A DNA stretch of 22,848 bases from positions 1 through 22,848 of the forward strand of contig DIKN01000115.1 in NCBI GenBank assembly GCA_002424575.1, written 5' to 3'. Origin of the DNA: Acholeplasmataceae bacterium UBA5617. Its GTDB lineage: Bacteria; Bacillota_I; Bacilli_A; Acholeplasmatales; Acholeplasmataceae. The translations under genes were made by a program, and so were the position numbers. Numbering within the stretch: position 1 is the stretch's first letter; every line of letters begins with the position of its first letter. The notes beneath the pieces are model-generated. The model was not told where the DNA came from. It searched no databases and saw only the letters and a program-made list of their open reading frames with translations. This document shows positions 14,410 to 22,232 of the stretch, in pieces.

Positions 14410-14874
14410 TTATTGGAGTAATTCTTCTAAACGCTGATACAGTGCATCAACGGTGACATCGATGGCTTCTTCTCGTGTCAGCCCATCAAAGATGATTTCA
14501 ATGTCTTCCATGTGATGTTGATAACTGATGGCAATCCACGAAAGCAATCCCGCTTCTCCTTCTTGGCACGTAGGACCAGCATTACCTGTGATCCCTATTC
14601 CGATTGAAGCATTCGTCTTCTCTTGAATCTTTCGTGCTAATTGGCGTGCAACGGCTTGACTGACAACGCCTTCTTCTTTGATCAGAAGTTCATCGACACC
14701 CAGCCATTCGATTTTTAGATCATCGTGATAGACCACCATACCCCCACGAACAACGTCGGAGGCACCTGGATTTTTAATGATTTCATACATCGCTTTTCCA
14801 CCGGTCATGCTTTCAGCATACGAGATCGTTAGCATCTTGTCTTTAAGAAGATGATAGACTTTTTCTGCACTCAT
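14410..14874 (-). CDS. pncC: CinA C-terminal-domain protein, probable nicotinamide-nucleotide amidase
   Basis: Stand-alone CinA C-terminal domain of 154 residues. Proteins of this kind (PncC) deamidate NMN to nicotinic acid mononucleotide and recycle the NMN made by NAD-dependent DNA ligase. The catalytic serine motif AESMTGG (S22), the GGMVVYHDDLK segment, GVVSQAVARQLA and GITGNAGP are all recognisable. The N-terminal molybdopterin-like domain of full CinA is absent. The ATG overlaps the htrA stop as ATGA, so it is probably translated by coupling. Some CinA_C proteins are only distantly related to PncC, so the exact substrate is inferred. Confidence 0.85.
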   Translation of the reverse strand: MSAEKVYHLLKDKMLTISYAESMTGGKAMYEIIKNPGASDVVRGGMVVYHDDLKIEWLGVDELLIKEEGVVSQAVARQLARKIQEKTNASIGIGITGNAGPTCQEGEAGLLSWIAISYQHHMEDIEIIFDGLTREEAIDVTVDALYQRLEELLQ

Positions 14875-15944
14875 GATAAGGTGATATTGAAGGTGAATTC
14901 TTGGAAAGTGTCTCCAACTTTACGCATGACCGTGATGCTGTGAACATCTCCAAATTGTGCCCCTTCTAAACGAGCTCCAATATCGGAAATCGAGGCTACA
15001 TTAACGCCATCCATCTTGATGATCAAATCATAAATTTGAATGACATCTTTTGCATTGCGTGTCGGATCAAGTCCGATAACAACAACACCAACGGGGTTAG
15101 GGGGTAACAAGCTTGCAGCATTTTCTTGGAGGAAAACATCCACATCTTGAACGGTGACACCTAAGCGAGGACGTCTGACGACGACAGTGAAACTGGCATC
15201 TGTAAAACCACGAATGATCGGTGCAATCTTATTGATGGATAAGGAATAGTTCAAGCCTTCTGCTGCTAAAATACCATCTTTTGTGGTGATGGTAGGTACC
15301 TTCGCCACGTTGATGCCAATCACTTCACCCTTCAAATTAAACAGTGGGCCACCACTGTTTCCTGGGTTCAATTCAGCGTCATGCATGATGGCTAATCCTT
15401 CAATCGAATTATAGGGATAGGAGGTTAATGAGACAATACCTTGTGTGACATAATTGAATCGTTTAATGTCTTCTGGAGTACCAATCGCATACACATCTTG
15501 ACCCTTCACGATTTCTGTGATGGTGTTATCATTGATTGGTGCGATGTTGTGAACTCTTAATGTTCTGTTGGTAATAAAGCGCACAACCGCAATATCATAA
15601 GCTGCATACGAAGCATAATCATAAACCGCGATATCCAAATCTGGATTCCCAAAATGGATTTTCATTTCACCGCCATCTTCGACAACGTGATGATTGGTCA
15701 GTGCATAATAACGCGTTTGCCCTTCTCCGTACGGCTCAGACTTAAAAATGATGCCTGATCCATGACCGGTATCTGTTTTAACAACGATCACCGAAGGCTC
15801 AACCGTCGCAATCATCGTGATGCGATCTTGTTCGTAGGTTGATGGGGATGTGTAGGGTATTTCAGCACGAATGGGGATACTGCATCCTGTGAGCAGCAGC
15901 CCTAACAAGACGAAAACTAAACTCAAGATTCCTTTTTTTCTCAT
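14871..15944 (-). CDS. HtrA/DegP-like serine protease, predicted lipoprotein
   Basis: Trypsin-like protease with a PDZ domain, probably for quality control of exported proteins on the outer face of the membrane. It has a signal peptide with lipobox LTGC, so Cys21 would be lipid-modified. The catalytic triad is His86 (TNHHVV), Asp117 (AAYDIAVV) and Ser197 (NPGNSGGPL). A single PDZ-like domain occupies about residues 258-357. Total length is 357 residues, normal for a one-PDZ HtrA, although most HtrA proteins of Bacillota are anchored by a membrane helix rather than lipid. The ATG follows TAAGGAGG, eleven bases after the tatD stop, and the stop overlaps pncC. Confidence 0.92.
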   Translation of the reverse strand: MRKKGILSLVFVLLGLLLTGCSIPIRAEIPYTSPSTYEQDRITMIATVEPSVIVVKTDTGHGSGIIFKSEPYGEGQTRYYALTNHHVVEDGGEMKIHFGNPDLDIAVYDYASYAAYDIAVVRFITNRTLRVHNIAPINDNTITEIVKGQDVYAIGTPEDIKRFNYVTQGIVSLTSYPYNSIEGLAIMHDAELNPGNSGGPLFNLKGEVIGINVAKVPTITTKDGILAAEGLNYSLSINKIAPIIRGFTDASFTVVVRRPRLGVTVQDVDVFLQENAASLLPPNPVGVVVIGLDPTRNAKDVIQIYDLIIKMDGVNVASISDIGARLEGAQFGDVHSITVMRKVGDTFQEFTFNITLS

Positions 15945-15955
15945 GGTAAACCTCC

Positions 15956-16711
15956 TTAAAGTTGAAATAAACGTTTTGCATTTTCTGAGGTGATACGTGC
16001 GACGTCGTGATGATCCATCTTTTTGATTTCTGCAATCTTTTCGACCACATAATAGGTGTTTGAAGGTTCATTACGCTTGCCGCGATAGGGAACAGGGGCT
16101 AAATAGGGACTATCGGTTTCGACCAATAGATGCGATAAATCAATCTTTTCGACTATCTCTTTTAACTCTGTATTATTTTTGAATGTGATGGGGCCGTCGA
16201 TACCAACCATGAATCCGAGATCGATCGCTTTTTTTGCATCAACGACATCACTTGAAAAACAGTGGAAGACCCCTTTCACCTTCCCTTTATAAGGTAAAAG
16301 CATATCGTATGCTTCTTGAAAAGAAGATCGTGTATGAATGACGAGTGGCATATCGTATGCGATCGCAAGTTCAATATGACGTTGAAAGACGTTTTTTTGA
16401 AGTTCTTTATTGTCATCTTTCCAGTAAAAATCGAGACCACATTCACCGATAGCAATCACTTTGGGATGCTTAAGATACGGTATGATCGTGTCCACATCGT
16501 GTTCTTCATCGACATATCCGGGATGAATTCCAACAGTTGCGTAAAGCATGTCATAGCGTTCTGCCAAATCGACTGCTTTTCGATTGGAAGGTCCATGCAT
16601 CCCGATGACAAAAATGGTTGAAACATCCTTTTTTTGAGCGCGTCCCAAGATGTCTTCTAGGTCGCAATCAAATTCCTCCATATTCACATGTGTATGTGTA
16701 TCAATGATCAC
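15956..16711 (-). CDS. tatD: TatD-family metal-dependent DNase/hydrolase
   Basis: Metallo-hydrolase with a TIM-barrel fold; family members are 3'-5' nucleases acting on DNA or D-aminoacyl groups. The 251-residue protein has the metal ligands of the family: HxH in IDTHTH (H6, H8), the glutamate of IGECGLDFY, histidines in PLVIHTR and VFHCFSS, and aspartate in ETDSPYLAP. The start is a GTG at 16711 with GAGG about eight bases upstream; no in-frame ATG lies nearby. First gene of the tatD-htrA-pncC unit, behind its own promoter. The usual neighbours metG, rnmV and ksgA are not here. Confidence 0.94.
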   Translation of the reverse strand: MIIDTHTHVNMEEFDCDLEDILGRAQKKDVSTIFVIGMHGPSNRKAVDLAERYDMLYATVGIHPGYVDEEHDVDTIIPYLKHPKVIAIGECGLDFYWKDDNKELQKNVFQRHIELAIAYDMPLVIHTRSSFQEAYDMLLPYKGKVKGVFHCFSSDVVDAKKAIDLGFMVGIDGPITFKNNTELKEIVEKIDLSHLLVETDSPYLAPVPYRGKRNEPSNTYYVVEKIAEIKKMDHHDVARITSENAKRLFQL

Positions 16712-16741
16712 GTTTCATCCCTCATTTTGTAATCTTATTTT

Positions 16742-16770
16742 ATCATATCAGACCTGAAAAAGCGTGAAAA
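16742..16770 (-). promoter_or_regulatory. Promoter of tatD-htrA-pncC
   Basis: On the minus strand TTTTCA (16770-16765), a 17-base spacer and the extended -10 TGATATGAT (16750-16742), about 30 bases before the tatD start. Confidence 0.7.
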
Positions 16771-16812
16771 TGATTTCTTCACATCATCTACCATTTTTTT
16801 TATCTTTTTGCG

Positions 16813-16837
16813 AAAAAAAAGAGGCCGAAGCCTCTTT
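16813..16837 (-). terminator. Intrinsic terminator of the str operon
   Basis: On the minus strand a stem AAAGAGGC-TTCG-GCCTCTTT with a stable UUCG loop and eight Ts, a few bases after the tuf stop. Confidence 0.95.
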
Positions 16838-16841
16838 GTCA

Positions 16842-18026
16842 TTATTCGAGAATCTTAACGACTGAACCTGCACCAACGGTGCGTCCGCCTTCGCGAATGG
16901 AGAACTTAGTTCCTTCTTCAATCGCAATGGGGTGAATGAGTTCAACGATCATGACGGTGTTATCACCGGGCATAACCATTTCTGTACCTTCCATCAGGTG
17001 AATAACACCGGTGACGTCTGTTGTACGGAAATAGAATTGTGGGCGATAGTTAGAGAAGAATGCAGTATGACGTCCACCTTCTTCTTTAGAAAGGACGTAA
17101 ACTTGTGCTTCAAATCTGAAGTGTGGGTTTACTGATTTGGGTTTAGCAAGTACTTGACCGCGTTCAACTTGGTCACGGTTAATTCCGCGAAGAAGTGCAC
17201 CGATGTTGTCACCGGCTTCAGCATAGTCAAGAAGCTTTCTGAACATTTCAACACCTGTAACAACGGTGCTCTTTGTGTCAGTAATACCAACGATTTCAAC
17301 GGTGTCACCGACTTTAACTTGACCGCGTTCAACGCGTCCTGTAGCAACGGTTCCACGACCAGTGATGGTGAACACGTCTTCAACAGGCATCAAGAAAGGC
17401 TTATCGGTTTCACGAACAGGTGTGTCGATGTAAGTATCAACAGCGTCCATCAGTTGTTGAACGGTTGCTTCCCATTTGGGTTCACCGTTTAATGCACCGA
17501 GTGCAGAACCACGGATCACGGGAATATCATCACCTGGGAATTCGTATTCAGTCAGAAGTTCGCGAACTTCCATTTCAACGAGGTCAAGTAATTCTTCATC
17601 GTCAACCATGTCAGACTTGTTTAAGAAAACAACAAGTTTGGGCACGCCCACCTGACGGGAAAGTAGAATGTGTTCTCTGGTTTGTGGCATGGGGCCGTCT
17701 GCAGCAGAAACAACGAGGATCGCACCGTCCATTTGAGCGGCACCGGTGATCATGTTCTTGACATAGTCAGCATGTCCTGGGCAGTCAACGTGAGCGTAGT
17801 GACGCTTTTCGGTTTGATATTCAACGTGTGCGGTGTTAATGGTAATACCGCGTTCTTTTTCTTCTGGTGCTGAGTCAATGGATGCATAGTCCTTAATTTC
17901 TGCGAGACCTTTCTTGTGGAGAACGGTTGTAATTGCAGCGGTTAAGGTTGTCTTACCGTGGTCAACGTGACCAATGGTACCGACGTTAACGTGTGGCTTA
18001 GTTCTTTCAAATTTTTGTTTTGCCAT
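16842..18026 (-). CDS. tuf: Elongation factor Tu
   Basis: GTPase that brings aminoacyl-tRNA to the ribosomal A site. The 394-residue length and sequence are typical. The G domain has GHVDHGKTTL (G1), the switch region ERGITINTAHVEY, DCPGHADY (G3) and NKSDMVD (G4), followed by the two beta-barrel domains ending VGAGSVVKILE. The ATG follows TAGGAGG. It is the last gene of rpsL-rpsG-fusA-tuf. About 90 bases separate it from fusA, with no terminator but a promoter of its own, which would let EF-Tu be made in excess of the other products. Confidence 0.99.
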   Translation of the reverse strand: MAKQKFERTKPHVNVGTIGHVDHGKTTLTAAITTVLHKKGLAEIKDYASIDSAPEEKERGITINTAHVEYQTEKRHYAHVDCPGHADYVKNMITGAAQMDGAILVVSAADGPMPQTREHILLSRQVGVPKLVVFLNKSDMVDDEELLDLVEMEVRELLTEYEFPGDDIPVIRGSALGALNGEPKWEATVQQLMDAVDTYIDTPVRETDKPFLMPVEDVFTITGRGTVATGRVERGQVKVGDTVEIVGITDTKSTVVTGVEMFRKLLDYAEAGDNIGALLRGINRDQVERGQVLAKPKSVNPHFRFEAQVYVLSKEEGGRHTAFFSNYRPQFYFRTTDVTGVIHLMEGTEMVMPGDNTVMIVELIHPIAIEEGTKFSIREGGRTVGAGSVVKILE

Positions 18027-18085
18027 TTTGGTTTTTCCTCCTATAATGAGTTTATTTTTCTTGGTTTTGTTAAATAGCCATATTC

Positions 18086-18114
18086 ATTGTATATTAAAAT
18101 ATACATTTTTGCAA
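18086..18114 (-). promoter_or_regulatory. Internal promoter of tuf with an 18-base inverted repeat in the spacer
   Basis: On the minus strand TTGCAA (18114-18109), a 17-base spacer and TACAAT (18091-18086). A perfect inverted repeat TGTATATT-TT-AATATACA (18105-18088) covers most of the spacer and the start of the -10. Confidence 0.7.
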
Positions 18115-18119
18115 GCGGA

Positions 18120-20192
18120 TTAAATAGAACCACGCTTTTTCACAATTTCGTCCATAATCGATTTTGGACACTTTTCGTAACGTGAGAATTGCATCATGAA
18201 GGTTGCGCGTCCCTGTGTATTGGAACGGAGGGCTGTTGCGTAACCAAACATTTCAGCGAGTGGAACGAGTGCACGGATGGAAACCGCGTTGCCGCGTCCT
18301 TCTTGGGACTCGAGACGACCACGTCTTGATGTTAAATCGCCGATGACGTTACCCACATAATCATTGGGGACAACGACTTCAACGTCCATGATGGGTTCAA
18401 GGATGATGGGGTTTGCTTTAGTCTTACATTCCTTCAAGGCCATCGATGCAGCAATCTTAAACGCCATTTCGGAAGAGTCCACATCATGGTAAGAACCATA
18501 ATGCAGGGTTGCTTTCACGTCAATGAGTGGATAACCTGCGATGATACCATTGGGTAATGCTTCTTCAAGACCTTTTAATACCGCGGGGATGTATTCTCTT
18601 GGAATAACACCACCAACCACTTTGTCGACAAATTCAAATCCCTTGTTGGGGTTTGGCTCAAACTTGATGACGACGTGACCATATTGTCCGCGACCACCCG
18701 ATTGGCGAATAAATTTGCCTTCGATATCTGCAATGCCCGATAGGGTTTCACGATAAGATACTTGAGGTTCAGCGACGTTTGCTTCAACTTTGAATTCACG
18801 CTTCATACGATCCACGATGATTTCGAGGTGAAGTTCACCCATACCTGCAATAATGGTTTGACCCGTTTCTTGGTCTGTATAAGTCTTGAAAGTTGGATCT
18901 TCTTCAGCAAGCTTTTGGAGTGCAACACCCATTTTTTCCTGATCCTGTTTGGTTTTAGGTTCAATCGCAACGTTGATCACAGGTTCTGGGAAGTGCATGG
19001 ATTCTAAGATGATGTCATCCTTTTCAGCAGTTAACGTATCTCCGGTTGTTGTATCTTTTAATCCAACGACAGCGGCGATGTCACCTGCGAAGACTTCTTT
19101 GATTTCTTCACGATGGTTTGCGTGCATTTGTAGCACACGCCCAAAGCGTTCTTTGTTGTTTTTATTGGTGTTTAACACGTAAGATCCAGCAGAGATTTGA
19201 CCTGAATAGACTCTAAAGAATGTTAAACGTCCAACATAGGGGTCTGTCATGACTTTGAAGGCTAACGCTGTGAACGGTTCATCATCGTATGGGTGGCGTA
19301 CCACTTCATTACCGTGTGAGTCATGACCGATCACAGAATCGATATCGGTCGGTGCAGGTAAGTAGTCAACAACCGCATCAAGCATCTTTTTCACACCCTT
19401 GTTTTTAAAGGATGATCCGCAGAGGACGGGGAAGAATTTAACCGCTAAGGTACCTTTACGAATAGCAGCTTTTATTTCTGCAACCGAAATCTCTTCACCT
19501 TCTAAGTACTTCATCATAAGATCTTCATCGAAATCTGCAACGGCTTCGATCAGTTCTTCTCTTTTCTTTTCAACGATGTCGACGAGGTGTGCAGGAATGG
19601 CTACCGGCTTACTTGCTTCATCGGGAGATCCGTCATAGATGACCGCTGTACGTTCAATGATATCAACGATTCCTTTGAAGTCAACTTCTGCTCCAATAGG
19701 ATATTGTATCGCATACGCTTTGACACCTAGGCGGTTGTGAATAGTTTTGATAGCGCGCTCAAAATCAGCACCAATCTTGTCCATCTTATTGATATACACG
19801 ATTCTTGGAACTTTATATTCGGTGGCTTGTCTCCAAACAGTTTCTGTTTGAGGCTCAACCCCGGCTTGCGCATCCAAAACAGTGACAGCACCGTCTAAAA
19901 CACGCAGTGATCTTGAAACTTCAACCGTGAAGTCAACGTGACCTGGGGTATCAATGACATTGATGCGGTGATTGTTCCAATACGCTGTGGTTGCAGCGGA
20001 TGTGATTGTAATCCCACGTTCCTGTTCTTGTTCCATCCAGTCCATTGTAGCAGCACCATCGTGAACCTCACCGATCTTGTGAATCTTTCCGGTATGGAAA
20101 AGAATTCTCTCAGTCGTCGTCGTTTTACCCGCGTCAATATGGGCCATAATACCGATATTACGGGTTCTCTCTAATGGGAATACACGAGGCAT
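18120..20192 (-). CDS. fusA: Elongation factor G
   Basis: GTPase that drives translocation and, with RRF, ribosome recycling. The 690-residue length is normal. Motifs are AHIDAGKTTTTERIL (G1), ERGITITSAATTAYW, DTPGHVDF (G3) and NKMDKIG (G4), followed by domains II-V. Domain IV carries RQSGGRGQYGHVVIKFEP, and the C-terminus has the SRRGRLE block. The ATG follows AAGGAG, sixteen bases after the rpsG stop. Nothing unusual is seen. It is the only EF-G in the window, in the canonical str-operon place. Confidence 0.99.
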   Translation of the reverse strand: MPRVFPLERTRNIGIMAHIDAGKTTTTERILFHTGKIHKIGEVHDGAATMDWMEQEQERGITITSAATTAYWNNHRINVIDTPGHVDFTVEVSRSLRVLDGAVTVLDAQAGVEPQTETVWRQATEYKVPRIVYINKMDKIGADFERAIKTIHNRLGVKAYAIQYPIGAEVDFKGIVDIIERTAVIYDGSPDEASKPVAIPAHLVDIVEKKREELIEAVADFDEDLMMKYLEGEEISVAEIKAAIRKGTLAVKFFPVLCGSSFKNKGVKKMLDAVVDYLPAPTDIDSVIGHDSHGNEVVRHPYDDEPFTALAFKVMTDPYVGRLTFFRVYSGQISAGSYVLNTNKNNKERFGRVLQMHANHREEIKEVFAGDIAAVVGLKDTTTGDTLTAEKDDIILESMHFPEPVINVAIEPKTKQDQEKMGVALQKLAEEDPTFKTYTDQETGQTIIAGMGELHLEIIVDRMKREFKVEANVAEPQVSYRETLSGIADIEGKFIRQSGGRGQYGHVVIKFEPNPNKGFEFVDKVVGGVIPREYIPAVLKGLEEALPNGIIAGYPLIDVKATLHYGSYHDVDSSEMAFKIAASMALKECKTKANPIILEPIMDVEVVVPNDYVGNVIGDLTSRRGRLESQEGRGNAVSIRALVPLAEMFGYATALRSNTQGRATFMMQFSRYEKCPKSIMDEIVKKRGSI

Positions 20193-20208
20193 AATAAAAT
20201 CTCCTTAA

Positions 20209-20679
20209 CTACCAGCGATAGTGAGCAAATGCTTTATTTGCTTCAGCCATGCGGTGTACGTCTTCACGTTTTTTAACAGCACCACCTAAACCTTGTGATG
20301 CATCAACGATTTCTTTTGCTAATTTTTCTTCCATGGTTTTTTCATTACGCAAACGTGCGTAGCTGATTAACCATCTTAATCCTAAAGCTGTTTTTCTTAC
20401 AGGTCTAACTTCTGTTGGTACCTGATAGTTTTGTCCGCCAATACGGCGTGAACGAACTTCGATGACAGGCATAATGTTGGCCATTGCTTCATTGAAGACG
20501 TCAATGGGTTCTTTACCGGTTGCTTCTTTGATCCGGTTGAACGCTCCATAAAGAATGCCTTGAGCTGTACCTTTCTTACCGTCTTCCATAATGGTATTGA
20601 CGACGCGGGTCACAAGCTTTGATTGGTAAATTGGGTCGGGTAAAACATCGCGTTTTACGACATGTCCTTTACGTGGCAT
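20209..20679 (-). CDS. rpsG: Ribosomal protein S7
   Basis: Primary assembly protein of the 30S head that contacts the E-site tRNA. 156 residues, the normal length, starting MPRKGHVVKRDVLPDPIY and with the NVEVRSRRIGG-type block (here MPVIEVRSRRIGGQNYQVP) and RWLISYARLR. The ATG follows GAAGGTGA. It lies 55 bases after rpsL in the str operon. In E. coli S7 represses its operon by binding between rpsL and rpsG; I see no obvious matching fold here. Confidence 0.98.
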   Translation of the reverse strand: MPRKGHVVKRDVLPDPIYQSKLVTRVVNTIMEDGKKGTAQGILYGAFNRIKEATGKEPIDVFNEAMANIMPVIEVRSRRIGGQNYQVPTEVRPVRKTALGLRWLISYARLRNEKTMEEKLAKEIVDASQGLGGAVKKREDVHRMAEANKAFAHYRW

Positions 20680-20734
20680 GAGTTCACCTTCTTCCTTTCT
20701 AGTGATAAATGAATTTTTTTAGGGGTTTGTTTTC

Positions 20735-21208
20735 TTACTTCTTACCTGCTGGTTTTGCAGGAGTTGCACCTTTAACGCCGGGTTTTCCTGCGGGTGCAGC
20801 CTTTGGACGTTTAGCGCCATACTTGGAACGACCTTGTTTGCGGTTAGCAACACCGGAAGCATCCAATGTACCACGTACGATATGATAGCGTACCCCTGGA
20901 AGGTCCTTGACACGTCCACCACGAATCAGCACGACGCTGTGTTCTTGGAGTGAATGTCCAACACCTGGGATGTAGGCGGTCACTTCGGTCTGGTTGCTTA
21001 AACGTACACGGGCATATTTACGTAGAGCAGAGTTTGGTTTCTTTGGTGTCATGGTTGTAACACGGGTGCAAACCCCACGCTTTTGTGGTGAACTGTATTC
21101 GGATTCTAGCTTCTTCTTACTGTTGAAGCCGTAGCCGAGTGCAGGTGACTTTGATTTGTACTTTTTGTCCGTTCTTCCGTTTTTAACAAGTTGCGAAATT
21201 GTTGGCAT
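20735..21208 (-). CDS. rpsL: Ribosomal protein S12 with a C-terminal extension
   Basis: Decoding-centre protein of the 30S subunit. The ATG at 21208 follows AAAGGAG; a frame extending to 21241 runs into the leader and is not used. The product has 157 residues, compared with about 138 in B. subtilis. The core includes PQKRGVCTRVTTMTPKKPNSALRK (partly quoted as TPKKPNSALRK) and GGRVKDLPGVRYHIVRG. Both lysines where streptomycin-resistance changes occur (K57, K101 here) are unchanged. After RSKYGAKRPK come about 20 residues rich in Ala, Pro, Gly and Lys. First gene of the str operon, behind the strongest promoter in the window. Confidence 0.98.
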   Translation of the reverse strand: MPTISQLVKNGRTDKKYKSKSPALGYGFNSKKKLESEYSSPQKRGVCTRVTTMTPKKPNSALRKYARVRLSNQTEVTAYIPGVGHSLQEHSVVLIRGGRVKDLPGVRYHIVRGTLDASGVANRKQGRSKYGAKRPKAAPAGKPGVKGATPAKPAGKK

Positions 21209-21229
21209 TTGTAGATCTCCTTTCTTTTG

Positions 21230-21287
21230 ACACATATCCATGTGTTTCTTTTTTTGATTTACAAAATCTTCACGGCTTTATTAAGCC
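21230..21287 (-). promoter_or_regulatory. Two small hairpins in the rpsL leader
   Basis: The leader is about 114 bases long. On the minus strand it contains GGCTT-AATA-AAGCC (21287-21274) and ACACAT-GGAT-ATGTGT (21245-21230). The second hairpin stands just before the ribosome binding site. No T run follows, so these are not terminators; a role in autoregulation is possible but unproven. Confidence 0.4.
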
Positions 21288-21328
21288 ATCGCGTTACTCG
21301 ATTATTGCGCTTTTTACGCAGCGTGTTT

Positions 21329-21357
21329 ATTATATAACGAACCGAAGATGATGTCAA
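21329..21357 (-). promoter_or_regulatory. Strong promoter of the str operon
   Basis: On the minus strand a full consensus: TTGACA (21357-21352), a 17-base spacer and TATAAT (21334-21329). Confidence 0.93.
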
Positions 21358-21380
21358 CATTTTTGTGTAAAAAAGAGGCA

Positions 21381-21416
21381 AAAAAACAAAAAAGACACGA
21401 CTGGATACGTGTCTTT
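21381..21416 (-). terminator. Intrinsic terminator of the 21432-22157 gene
   Basis: On the minus strand a 9-base-pair stem AAAGACACG / CGTGTCTTT with an 8-base loop, followed by T-rich sequence, just upstream of the rpsL promoter. Confidence 0.88.
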
Positions 21417-21431
21417 GTTCACTAGGGTTGA

Positions 21432-22157
21432 TTATTGCTTCTTTTTTCGTAATTTTTGGTTAACAATGAGGACGACTCCAAGGATCGTGAGAACGATGAA
21501 GACATTGACGATAAAGATGAGAGCGAGAAGGAGTGTCCCGATGGAGTAGGGTATGTGAAGAAAATCAGCAACACGCATCAGCGGTGTGAGTAACCAGATG
21601 AGAGGTCTCAAGAGTGCAGCGATGGGATGAATGGCGTGATGATATTGATTTTCAATGGTCAATTGATCAACATTGAACTGGATGCTACCGTAGCGACATC
21701 CACCATCATCTTCCGTTTGATCCATGATGAGTGGTTCGGATATAAAAAGGGTGTGTCCTTCATCATTGAAATAGACTAAAATGATCGCGCTGTAATGACG
21801 ATATTCATCATCTTGGTGTGCAAATGCATGATAACATGGACTCCATGATTCATAGGATGCCCCTTCAACAAAAGCGAGGTAACTTGTCCACTCACTATCG
21901 ATATCATTCAAATAATCTGGGCTTGGTATATCACCATATAATTCTTGATACAGGGTTGATTGTTGTGCATTCACCGATGTTGGAACATCGACTTTCTTCA
22001 CCAAAAGGTCAAGATGATAAGATACCGATGCTTCATCACACCCCGCCTGCCCAAATATTTCAATGCTGAATCCCGGATCTGCACAAGGTGGTGTTGCTTG
22101 AACACTCAAAAGTGGTAGGCATAAAACGATAACGATTAAAACGATCAACTTTTTCAT
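21432..22157 (-). CDS. Unrecognised secreted protein with C-terminal membrane anchor
   Basis: I do not recognise this 241-residue protein. It begins with a clear signal peptide (MKKLIVLIVIVLCLPLLSVQA), probably cut near residue 21 and without a lipobox. The exported part (about 22-185) is acidic and rich in Tyr, His and Asp, with four cysteines (C25, C40, C108, C154) that could form two disulfides. A hydrophobic stretch at about 183-200 and a strong membrane helix at about 207-233 are followed by the basic tail NQKLRKKKQ. The likely topology is therefore an outside domain anchored by its C-terminus. The ATG follows AGGGGGA. It has its own terminator and a TATAAT upstream, so it appears to be a single-gene unit between the GGDEF gene and the str operon. 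Confidence 0.85.
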   Translation of the reverse strand: MKKLIVLIVIVLCLPLLSVQATPPCADPGFSIEIFGQAGCDEASVSYHLDLLVKKVDVPTSVNAQQSTLYQELYGDIPSPDYLNDIDSEWTSYLAFVEGASYESWSPCYHAFAHQDDEYRHYSAIILVYFNDEGHTLFISEPLIMDQTEDDGGCRYGSIQFNVDQLTIENQYHHAIHPIAALLRPLIWLLTPLMRVADFLHIPYSIGTLLLALIFIVNVFIVLTILGVVLIVNQKLRKKKQ

Positions 22158-22186
22158 AAATCCCCCTGGATAAATCCTTTATGAAT

Positions 22187-22192
22187 ATTATA
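22187..22192 (-). promoter_or_regulatory. Probable -10 element of the 21432-22157 gene
   Basis: TATAAT on the minus strand about 30 bases before the start, directly after the terminator of the GGDEF gene. No good -35 is seen. Confidence 0.5.
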
Positions 22193-22200
22193 CACGATAT

Positions 22201-22232
22201 AAAACAAATGTGAGCCTATGTTTGGGCTCACA
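22201..22232 (-). terminator. Intrinsic terminator of the GGDEF gene overlapping its stop
   Basis: On the minus strand an 8-base-pair stem TGTGAGCC / GGCTCACA (22232-22225 and 22216-22209) is followed by TTTGTTTT. The TGA stop (22230-22228) is inside the first arm. Confidence 0.85.

Noticed and set aside
17154..17749. Plus-strand frames of about 110 codons opposite tuf
   Set aside because: Antisense to tuf, explained by its biased codon use.
20680..20734. S7-type autoregulatory fold between rpsL and rpsG
   Set aside because: Only 55 bases, with no convincing stem.
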